From: Heterotrichella gracilis
Taxonomy: Eukaryota; Sar; Xanthophyceae; Tribonematales; Xanthonemataceae
Direction: 5' to 3'
DNA length: 64,000 nucleotides
NCBI GenBank assembly: GCA_032358255.1
Contig: JAULBX010004555.1
Coordinates: 65,280-129,279 of the forward strand
This document shows positions 47,244-56,970 of this stretch, one piece after another (the first letter of the stretch is position 1; the number at the start of each line of letters is the position of its first letter). The notes under the pieces were generated by a model that was not told the origin of the DNA, searched no databases, and saw nothing but the letters and a program-made list of their open reading frames with translations. The translations under genes and the position numbers were made by a program.

Positions 47244-49180
47244 ATGTCTTTCACCGCACAGCTGCCTCGCAGCACGTGCATTCGTCCCCTGGGGACCTCA
47301 GTTTGTAGACCCGCAGCACGCACCAACACACCATGCGTACTATCCCTACTATCCACGCCACTCAGCGGCACCCACCCAGCCCGCAGGCTGCACTCGTCAG
47401 CCCTGTCCTATTCACCAACGCTGACAACCCTTCGGTCCAGCTCATCGCAAGGCAAGGCAAGGAGGTCGCTGCTGGTGGTCAAGGCAGCACAGGACGGGCC
47501 TGATGTGGCGGATAGGGTGGTGGCATCTATCCCCTACCTCATACCTCTGTGCGACGGCTTGAGATACGGTAAGCCAATGGCCCGCAGATGCATCTAGGCC
47601 TGTGTGTGTAACGCTGTATTTTGTGCAATGCGGGTGAGCTGGCATGCCAGGTTCTGTGGTGCTCCTCCCTTGCACCACAAAAACAAGGTAGAAAACGGGT
47701 GTCAGTTTTTCCTTTATTAAATGGCCTCAAATAGTTGGTTGGGTTAGCGCTGGGAGTTCTTCTCGGGACAGGGGCCTCATCACGCACGCAACACGCGCCC
47801 CACAACGTGAACAAGATGCAAGGGCCAGTGGCGAGGGCGTAGTGTGGGGAGGAGGGTGGGCATAGTATGCGCCAGGGTAGGAAGCTTTCCCACACCCACC
47901 TCCCCCTCCCCGTGCAGGCAAGTACTTCTTCCTCCAGTACCCCGCCTTCACCAAGATCCTGGCGCCCCTCACCCCTGTCATCCAGCTCTACTTCTCCTTC
48001 CCCTTCGCCTCCCTCATAGTCTTCTTCGCGGTCTACCTGGGGATTGTCAACAACCAGAATTTCTCCCGATACGTGCGCTACAACGCCATGCAGGCGGTCC
48101 TGCTGGACATCATCCTCATGTGAGTCCACCCCCGCCATTGCCCTAAACTCTAAACCCTTAAACGTTGCTGCCCAATGCTGAGGCAAAAACCCTACACCGT
48201 AGAGCCTAAACTATAATTTCTTCCGATACGTGGGCTACAACGCCATGCAGGCGGTCCTGCTGGACATCATCCTCAGGTAATTAACCCATTGCCATTAGGG
48301 TCTGTCACAAACCCTAACCGTCCCTCGCACCGGTAAGTCACCCCATTGCCCCAAGGTTTGCCATAATCCCTAACCCTCCCTCGCACCCGGTAAGTCATTC
48401 CATTACCCTAACGGTTTGACGCAAAACCTTAACCCTCAACTAGTCTGTGCCGCTGGACGCCCGGCCTATTCAGGCTAACTATTGTGCAGCCAGCCACTTC
48501 CCTTGCACCCACACTCGTGGTTGTGCTCATGTGAGCTTTACTGTGACCAAAACACCATCTTGCCTTTCGCGGACCTACCAGCGACGCTTGGCACAGTAGT
48601 CCTGCAGGTGGTTGGTGCAGTTTGTTTACTGAAAAATGCATGTTGCTGTTTGGTGCAGCCTGCCAGGGCTGTTCGAGAGCATCTTCAAGGCGCCAGCAAG
48701 CGGAGCCGGGCTGCAGGTAAACCCTGAAACCCTAAATCCATACCCTAAACCCTAAAACATTAAAACCCAAAATTTTAACCTGCCAGGGCTCTTTGAGAAT
48801 ATCTTGAAAGCGGACCCCGGCTGCAGCAAAGAAATCCAAAATCTTGTAACCGCAGTTTGTGTTTTTCAGTCTCGCCAATAATGCGGGGTCCTGCTGTGCC
48901 TACTATTTGCCCAAATAACACACACAAAAAGATATGTAAAAACAAACAAATCAGGAAAAACAACCCAAAATTGTATGAGAGACATAGACTGAGTAGGCTG
49001 AGTAGGGACCACCCACTCACCCGGCCCCTCCCCTCCCCCCCGCAGTTTTACATCTCGGCCTACAACACCATTTGGCTGTTTGTGTTCTTCTGCGTGGCCT
49101 ATGGGGTTGGGTCATGCCTGGTGGGACAGACAGCCCGCCTGCCGCTGGTGGCAGACGCAGCCGACCAACAGATCAGATGA
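47244..49180 (+). CDS. TIC20: Tic20, chloroplast inner-envelope protein import channel, 239 aa, 4 exons
   Basis: Exons: 47244-47568, 47918-48119, 48659-48716 and 49046-49180. All joins are in phase. Tic20 forms the core of the translocon at the inner chloroplast envelope and passes preproteins into the stroma. Residues 1 to about 85 are Ser/Arg/Thr-rich with few acids, like a plastid transit peptide. The mature part follows the family: RVVASIPYLIPLCDGLRYG, the FPFASLIVFFAVYLGIVN helix, the hallmark FSRYVRYNAMQAVLLDI, LPGLFESIF, then a last helix (LFVFFCVAYGVGSCLVGQ) and the conserved end LPLVADAADQQIR. Four transmembrane helices are visible and the length is normal. Degenerate copies of exons 2, 3 and 4 follow them. 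It is divergent from the unidentified membrane protein gene. Confidence 0.94.
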
Positions 49181-49645
49181 ACGCCTCGCGCTCGCTTTTA
49201 AGCGGGTGGGGGTTTGTGGGGTTGTGTGGGGGGCACTGAAGGGTGCGGGTGCTTTCCTCGTTTCCAAATTTTGGACTTTGGGGCAGAGGGCAAAACTATG
49301 TTGGGGAACAAGCCCTGGAGCGCCAGGAGCGTTTGGCGGTTGGCCAGACCGCCCCCGCCCGCCGCTGGTGGCGGGCGCAGCAGACCAACGGATCAGATGA
49401 ATGCTGCGTGTGCGTGGGTGGGGGGTGCGAAAATAGCCTGGGAGGGTCAGATGAAAGCTGTGGGGATGGGGCTTCAAGTGAGCTGGTATCTCTGGGGATG
49501 AAGGTGTGTAGCGGGAACTAGAGATGTTCTTGGGAGGGTTTGAGGTTCAGGGTTTTGGTGTGCCGGACCCTGGACCAGACCAGACCTCTTTGCCAGGCGC
49601 TGCAGCGGTGGCGGACGCAGATGGCACGGTTTCAGATCTTGGGGG
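48210..49645 (+). repeat. Degenerate exon copies in and after the Tic20 gene
   Basis: 48213-48276 copies the 3' part of exon 2 with a GT at its end. 48779-48826 copies all of exon 3 except that the donor GT is lost. Copies of the 3' end of exon 4 lie beyond the stop codon at about 49355-49405 and 49590-49640 (GGTGGCGGACGCAG-like). Confidence 0.8.
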
Positions 49646-50612
49646 TGGCGATGCGCATGGATGTGCGAATGTGATTTGTTGTGTCAAGGGGTAGCGTCAA
49701 CCTTAATTGGCGGTTGAGACTTTGTCAGCGCTCCTTGGATCATGTATTGATAATGGTGACAAGGCAAGGCTGCGTATCTGGAAAGCTTGAAGTGGGGATG
49801 GCCCTTTTGCCCTGGTATATGGTCATGGCATTTCATTTCCCCACCCCTCTTGAGGTCCGGTAAATGGGTGCCACGTCAGCAGTGACGTGGCACTTTTTGC
49901 TCAAAACATGCCCAAGACATGCGTTGTACGGATCAAGGTTTGGCAGGCACATCGAGAGAGTGTAAAGTAATCTATTGAATGCAATAACGCGTAGTGAATC
50001 GATGTGTGGTTAAAGATATCAGCATTTGACATTTTTGCCAAGTTGGATGGGGAAATGAAATGCCATGTTACATATGCAACGGTGACTCCTGCGCGGGAGG
50101 CAGTCGTAGAAGCCACTCCATCACAGGTTGGGCAAAGTGTAATATCATCGGATCCCAAATCACGAAAGCTTACTGTGTCCGCGTGCCACGTGGGGGAATT
50201 CATTCAGCACTGAGTGCAGTTCTCAAATCCACCATCTGGACTCAAAGCCGTAGCGGTACCACAATATATTGGCGCCGTGGGTCAACAAACCGGCATCAGC
50301 GACACTGTCATGCCTGTGTTGCTGACCTTGCTTACTTTTGAGTAAGCAATGCCGATATTATTGGCCAAACTTTGCCAAAGTAGTTTGCCTGAAGTTAAAA
50401 AAGTGGACCTTTATTTGAGGCCCACTTAAATTGAGGCCCATTTAAGTGAGGTGGGTAAACGGTCTGAGTCACACGGTGTGATGCTCACCCATAACTGTAG
50501 TAGCTATACTTATACTATGAGGTGCAGTACTCCTGTAAAGGAGGATAGCCTGGAAATACCCTACCTGTATGGTGCACACGCCAGGTGCGTGCCATTCTGC
50601 CAGAGGGACAGC
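49181..50612. other. Intergenic, no recognised gene
   Basis: After the Tic20 exon-4 copies the sequence becomes more AT-rich (49860-50460) and shows no gene. The paralogue-1 promoter should lie here. An in-frame ATG at 50481 could extend that protein upstream. Confidence 0.45.
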
Positions 50613-53600
50613 ATGATCCTCAAACGCTTAATTAGCTGTCAACCCCTGGCCTTCAAGGATGCCAGGCTCGAGGACCAGTACGTGTCGTACCGCAACCGCC
50701 GGTGGGGGCTGCACTGGGGGACCTCCCTGCAAGACGCGCCATCAGCAGGCAAGCTGGGTTGTTGCTGTCTTTACCTGTTCAGTGCCCTACACCAGGGTGG
50801 CATGCATGTATATATGCATGTCCCATCCTAGTTTGTGTATGGGTGCAACGTATGGGTGCCACGTATGGGTGCCTTTCGCTTATTTCCTGTAGCATATCGG
50901 TTCCTTGCTACTTGGTACACCGAGACCTGGGTCTGAACCCCGTTCCACCACCGCGCATCTCTGCTTGCATATGAAAGCATGCCTGTGTCTCAGGCAGGCT
51001 TCTGGTGTGCGCACTTGCTCTGGAGGTCTGGACGGTGTCCTTCCTCCTGTTTCTCCTTGTAATCTCCCCTTCTGCTCGTTGTCTCAGCGAGACGCCCCTG
51101 CCTACACAGGGTTCTTGTTCTGCGCCATGCATGCATATATATGCATGCATCGTCTTTGACGCACTCGCATACAACCCCCTTTTCGCAGGCAAGCTGGGCG
51201 AGGTGGTGTACGCACTCGTGCTGGTGATGGCGGTCGCCCGGGTGCAGCAGCGAGCCCTACTCATCCCCGACTTCCCCATCGCCTACTCCACCATATGTGC
51301 GTGGCGGTGGGGTGGTCGCACTGCATTCCTGCTCGCATGCACCTCACAAGTAAATCTGCGTGCCTCATATGCCCGGGTATTTGCGCGTGTCTTCCCTGTG
51401 CTGGTGGTGGCAGTCGCTGGGGTGCTACTCCTCCCTTAGGGTTTTGGGTTTAGGGTTTAGGGATTAGTCCGGACTAATCCCTAAACCCTCAACCCCAACT
51501 TGATTACTGAACACTAAACCGTAAACCCTGTCACAGACCCTACGAGATGTACGTGCTTGGGTGGGGATGGGGCAGCATCGGCAGTCATGCATACAGTCTT
51601 TCCCACCCACTTGCGTGTGAACCAGCTGTGCATACCCTGCACACCATGGTGTATGGCCCTTGCACCCATGCGTGTACCCGCCTTTTCATATCATATTAGG
51701 GATGATGTTACTCTTGGTACCTACCTGTCTACCGTTATTAATCAACCAGTTGCCCCCTTGCAGGTGTTGACTCTTTCTTGCTAATAGCACCCCCGGCGCT
51801 GGCGGCATGGTATCAGGTAAGCTTGTGTATAACGTATGTACTAACAAGCTTGTTGGGGCGTGCGTATGCATTTCAGCAAAACAGTCAGATTAGCAGACAG
51901 CTCGGTCCCTGTTTGTTAGTTAGTTACATGCATTCCAGATGTAGGCTCAGCCTTGCACAGTACTTGCACATGCGGCACAGAACACTTTGACTCGATGATG
52001 CTACTAGCAACCCCGGCGCTGGCGGCAGGGTACCAGGTAAGTCTACGTGGTATATGTTGGCAGGTAAATCCCAGAGGGCTGTTATTGCCTGAAGAGCACC
52101 AAGCGCAGATAATATCCCATAGGGTACCTTGTATTTACCCCCACATCCCCCCCAGCCTCCCTGATATGGCTGCATCACAACACATCGAGCCACATACGTA
52201 TTCGACCCAGGACACATACCCTAGCTAGGGTCCTGGCTGCAGTGGCCTATTCTAAGGTTTTGACGCAGGTGACTTACCGTAGGGTTTTGCTGCGCAGGTG
52301 GCATACCCCACGTCCTGGACCTACCTACGAGACTGGGCATGCCTTCTCCACATAATTGTGGTATGGATCGCCTCCCCCAAATACCTCATCCCGCTGTTTG
52401 CCACAGGTAACGAACCCTAAACCTTAAACCCTAGACACTCAATCCTATACCCTATGTATCGGTGTCACAGCCGCCCCCAAGTTGCCGCCCCACGACCTCA
52501 TCCTGCTGTTTGGCACAGATGCAAAACCCCAAACGCTAAACTCTGGACCCTAGACATGGTGGTGGTGTGGATCGGTGCCCCCCAAGTACCAAACCCCGCT
52601 GTTAGCCACAGGTAATGGACCCTCAACCCTAGACCATAAACCCTGGACCCTAACCATCGTGATATTATATGGTGTGGACTGCCCCACATAAACAGGCTTA
52701 CTAGGCTGTTAGGTGCACAAGTATCCCCCGCCATACCCCCTGCTTGTTGCACAAACATCCCAACCCCTGAATGCGTGTCGACAGGGTCCTGCAGGTACAG
52801 TACCTATGTTGGAAATCTCCGAATGTTACTGTGCCCCACAGGTCCCGGCACCTGCACCCGCCGCGTGTATGCGCAAATGGTGAACCTACTCATCTCCCGA
52901 CTGATATTCTCCCCCTGGCTGCGACTCATGATGGTAGGGTGTGGGGTTTTGAGTTAGGGATACGGGTTAGAATTTAAGGTTATGATGGAGGATTGCTGCC
53001 CGGGTGCACAGCATGGTGTTAGGGTGGAGGGTTTGGGGTTTAGGGGTTAGGGGTTAGGGTCCTAAGTGGAGCGATTCCCGGCTGCGCATGTATCCACTCA
53101 TTTCCTCATTAACTGTTACGTGCAGTTTCTCAACTTTTCCTGTCCCGCATGCAGCTCCAGCACTGCTTGCTCATGGTCGCCCAAGTGGCGCAGATGGGCG
53201 CAGATTGGGTGATGTCGGACCAGCTCGGCAGCCTGCGGGGCCAATGCAGCGCACTTATTCAAGATCTGCCGTGCTCTGCTGAGATTGAGGGGCGCGTGTT
53301 CGACGCCCTGCAGGTAAACCCCCATACGCTGTCATCAGAAAATGTAATGTGCACAATTAGAGTAATGAAAAGCAAGGTCCTTGTAATTCGACGCAATGCG
53401 TGGAAGGGGTGTTGTCAGACCAGGCGGGGAGGTAACTTCCCATACAGTGTCACCACTGCATAGCATGTTGGGGCAAGCACTGTAAGGTGCAGTTCAGGGT
53501 TTAGGGTTTAGGGTTTGGTTACTGACGAGTCAGTTGGTTTAGGGTTTAGGGTTTAGGGTTTAGGGTTTAGGGTTTGGTTACTGACGAGTCAGTTGTCTGG

Positions 53601-55119
53601 TGTGTGCCAAAGTGTGCGCATTTTAGTTTGTACCCCTCCTCCATATGATAACCCCCCCTTCACATAAATCATATTTGCAGGCCCCGCTGTGTTGGGCGTA
53701 CCTCTCTACTTCCTGCCACCACCCCCTCACCCCCCTGCAGCCTTGCGTGGCAAACAGGGTGCTGCTAGGGGTCATCACATTTGGGCGGGGTGCCTGTAAA
53801 TCTGCCCCTTTTCACCTTTCATCCGTCCTCACACCTTGAAAGTCTCCTTCCCATTCTTGCAAATCTAAACATCGTTCTTACGCAGGTCCCTCTGCGTTGG
53901 GCGTACCCCTCCGCCACATGCCACCACCCCCTTTGTGCTGCTGTGGGTGGGGTGCCTGGAAATCTGCCCTTTTGTACCTTTCAACATACCTCACACCCTG
54001 AAAATCTTCTGAATCTTTTGTGATCCGCATATCTATTTTACGCCTTGTGCAGGTCCCGTTGTGTTGGGCATACCCCTCCGCCACCTGCCACCACCCCTCC
54101 ACCCCCCTGCAGCAATGCATCGCAAATCGGGTGCTGCTGTGGTGTGGGTGCTTGGCCATAACCCTCCCTATCGTGTGGCGCGTGGAGAGGAATCATCGGA
54201 ACGCATTCCTGGCAAGGTAGGGGGCCTGATTCCTGGCTCAACATCTTTGTTTTGGGGGCTGCCATGCGTGCAGACTAGGTAGATTTGGGTGCTGGTTTCG
54301 TTGAGATTTTAGGGTTTTAGGGTTTAGGGTGCCTGGGCCTGACGATCCCCCTGGTGTGGCGCGTGGAGCGAGGCCATCGGAATGCTTTCCTGGCAAGGAA
54401 GCATGCTTTGCGGGAGGCGTTAATGCTTACCAGTGACCAGGCTTGAGAATGCTGAAATACTGAAATGTCCTTCCGCTTGCAGGCAGCTTCAGTCGGGGGC
54501 GGTGATGGCAGCTCAGCCCTACTGGATTGATGAGAAGCTGGCGGCCGCAGGGGCTTGGGTGCACGCTGGGTTTGGCAGGGCTTTGCAGGTGAGGTGCAAT
54601 ATGCTACAATATAACTGAGAGACAAGTGGTCTACACCTGAAAGCAGAGTTTAGGGTTTAGGGTTTAGGGTGAGCTCACTGAGGTAGTGATAGCTTGCTCA
54701 CATCCGTTCTAACAATACCAGTATATTATACTAATTAGGATAAATTATATATGAATATTTACAATACCAATATATTATGCTAATTTACATTGAGGAATGG
54801 GTGGCGCAAGCTTGCGTTCGGTTGATTGCTGATCTTGCTTTCTCTCCGGAATGCAAGTTGTTATTAACCAACATTAATCATTGTCAAGTGCAAGTTATTA
54901 ACCCTTACTCCGGCCTGGTTAAGTAACCATCGAGTGCAAGTTATTATTATTGAACTGTCATTTTTATGTGCGCAGGCGGTGGCGGGTGTGGAGATGGCAG
55001 AGGAGGAGAGGGGGATGGTGCTGTGGGGGGTGGTGGTGTTCCTGGGACAGGGGCTGGTGGTGATGGGGGTGGCGGGGGGGTGGGCGCTGCTGTGTGACGC
55101 GGTGCAGCGCCGCTTTTGA
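50613..55119 (+). CDS. Six-helix membrane protein, tandem paralogue 1, 356 aa, 9 exons
   Basis: Exons: 50613-50748, 51189-51296, 51764-51816, 52298-52406, 52842-52933, 53155-53313, 54053-54216, 54483-54588 and 54976-55119. All joins are in phase, but intron 1 needs a GC donor. Near the N-terminus is QPLAFKDARLE, like the F-x-D-x-x-L-E phrase before membrane regions of some protist cyclases (a weak hint). About six hydrophobic helices follow (VVYALVLVMAVA; SFLLIAPPALAAWY; LLHIIVVWIASPKYLIPLF; MVNLLISRLIF; RVLLWCGCLAITLPIVW; MVLWGVVVFLGQGLVVMGV). Between helices 4 and 5 lies a loop with five cysteines (197, 206, 223, 231, 241) ending TPLQQCIANRVLL. The family is not recognised. It is paralogous to the next gene. 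The start could also be the in-frame ATG at 50481. Confidence 0.77.
51452..51489. repeat. 38-bp perfect palindrome of head-to-head telomere-like repeats
   Basis: AGGGTTTAGGGATTAGTCC is followed with no spacer by its exact reverse complement, so TTTAGGG runs meet CCCTAAA runs head to head. It lies in intron 2 of paralogue 1. Confidence 0.9.
53495..53598. repeat. TTTAGGG array with a repeated TTGGTTACTGACGAGTCAGT junction
   Basis: TTTAGGG heptamers followed by GGTTACTGACGAGTCAGTTG occur twice in succession. The second array, at about 53539-53577, has about five or six perfect heptamers and is the longest telomere-like run I see in the window. It lies in intron 6 of paralogue 1. Confidence 0.85.
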
Positions 55120-56970
55120 GCTCAACTTTTGGGTTCAACTTTTGGGTTTTAAGCACGCGGAGGGGATGAGAAACGCAGGGTAGGCGTTGCGGTTTAGGGT
55201 TTTGGAGGAGGGTGGGCCCTGCTGGGCGCCGCGGTGCGGGGCGTCTGATGTTAGGTTTAGGGTCTGGTTTTAGGGTTCTGAGCCGTGTGATGAAGCCAGC
55301 TTGGCCAGGCTGGGTGATCAGTCATGAGAGCAGAATACTAGTATTATTCTAGTAGAATAATGACAAAAAGCCTGCGACCACGTTTAATGCTGCACAATCT
55401 TTTCATGTGAACTTTTCGTGGGAAGATTTTGTGATGTGGCCCGCTTTGCTTGAGCGTAGGGTGTAGGGTGCAGCGCTGGGTGAAATGCAGGGGGGGGTTC
55501 CCGGGCGACCCTGTTCGCAGACTGCACTAAGTGCAGGGGCCTGGTACCTAAGGGCGCGTCACGTTAAAAAGCTTAGCTTAAACCTTCTAGGGGCCTGGAA
55601 CCTAAGAGCGCGTCACGTTAAAAAGCTTAGCTTTAACCTTCTCACCAGCTTCAACTGTGCAACCTATTGACGCTAGTACAGGTACAGGATGCAGTAAATA
55701 CCGTGCGGTAGGAGAGCGGCTGTAGTGATATATGGGCTGCCAGGCTGTGGCTATATATGTGCCACTCGGCCGTGGGTACGTATGTGCTGCCTGGCGCGGG
55801 AGTGGGCCGGAGTTGATTTGCAGTTCATAGATGCATTTTGCATAATGACAGAGTTTGGAGCGTGCAAGCATATATGGGGCTGCTACGACAAAGGTGAGTC
55901 CTCCCAGGTATTGTGAAGCACAGGCTGTACTGTAATCAACAGAAGTTGTTGGTTAGCAGCTTATTTGTGATGAAAGCAGCACACCCACCCCCCAGGCCTG
56001 TGAATGGGGGGGGGCCAGGTGCATGCATGCATATGTGCGAGGTGAAGCGACACAGTCAGCGACGCAATGCCGCGAGCGTCGGCCATGCACACCGCCCACC
56101 GTCTGCTTCGAACGCACAAAAAAAACAAAGCACTGACGACAGCCCAGCGCGACGCGACACACCGCACCGCACTCCGCAGCATGGATGGGTCACGCATGCA
56201 TGGATGGGTCACGCATATGCCTAGGCCCTTCGACTAGTATCACGAGTACTCGGACCGGCTGCATCCCCCCCCTTCCCGCCCCCCCTCCCTCGCCTGTGTC
56301 TATCGATATCACGGTACGGTACCAGTGCTTAGCGGCCTGCTTGGATAGTCGACGATCAACGTCGAGACCTAGTGTCGTACAACCAGGCTGTGCTTACTAG
56401 ACACCTGTTACTTTCGCGGCTTGTACTTGACAAGTTGCGGCGGGTGGCTTGACTCACCACTGATGACGAGTTGCTCTTGTACCGGTGCTTGAAGGCTCAA
56501 ACACCAGTTCTGGCGTTAAGGACCAGCGCTGTGCGTATACGAGTAGGCTACCTATCACTTTGAGCCCAGTCTGTGACTCTGCGACTGCACTGCCTAGGCA
56601 TGCCTGTGAGTACCCTCCCAATTAGGTCCCTTTCAAGGCACTCTTAACAGACCTGACCAACTCCTTTTCCACACCCAGGGGTGCAAGACCTCCCTCCTAC
56701 CGTTAAATTGAGGACTGTGCAACCGGGCGAGGGGTGGAGAGCTAGGGCCTGTACTTGCAGTGGTGGCGTTGCGGCGGGTGGACCCCGCATATACGCTAGG
56801 GGCTGTAGGACCCACTGGCTGAACCCTCGGCGCCCTGCCCTGTGCACTGCAAGGGTTTCAGGGCGAGCTTTCAAAACACTACGACCCAGCCAGCAGCGTT
56901 GGGGTGACGACTGCCAGGGGTGCCGTCCGTTGCGCTGCCCTATCTGTAGGCACTAGCTAGAGGCTCACAT
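55120..56970. other. Spacer between the two paralogues, no recognised gene
   Basis: Contains a tandem duplication (55536-55643), ATGCATGC-type motifs, and a plus-strand open frame (56681-56956) rich in Arg/Cys/Gly without a recognised domain. It presumably includes the promoter of paralogue 2. Confidence 0.45.
55536..55643. repeat. 54-bp tandem duplication, two copies
   Basis: GGGGCCTGGTACCTAAG and the following GCGCGTCACGTTAAAAAGC run to 55589, then repeat to 55643 with three or four differences. Confidence 0.9.

Larger units (their letters stand above)
50745..54415 (+). repeat. Degenerate exon-end copies in paralogue 1
   Basis: 50749-50760 repeats the first bases of exon 2 directly after exon 1. 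51975-52040 copies the end of exon 3 with its GTAAG donor. 52470-52520 and 52570-52612 copy the 3' part of exon 4. 53680-53780 and 53884-53960 copy the 5' part of exon 7 (WAYPSATCHHP region). 54327-54415 copies its 3' part. 5' parts lie upstream and 3' parts downstream. Confidence 0.78.

Noticed and set aside
53539-53577. A true telomere or chromosome end
   Set aside because: Only five or six heptamers, with coding sequence on both sides and heptamers spread over the entire window in both orientations.
54690-54960. AT-rich ATATTA repeats as a transposon
   Set aside because: Two similar AATACCA-TATATTAT phrases are present, but no terminal inverted repeats or target duplication could be found.
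56455-56515. CTGATGACGAG resembling a hammerhead ribozyme core
   Set aside because: No GAAA with a pairable stem II follows and no stems I and III can be drawn around it.
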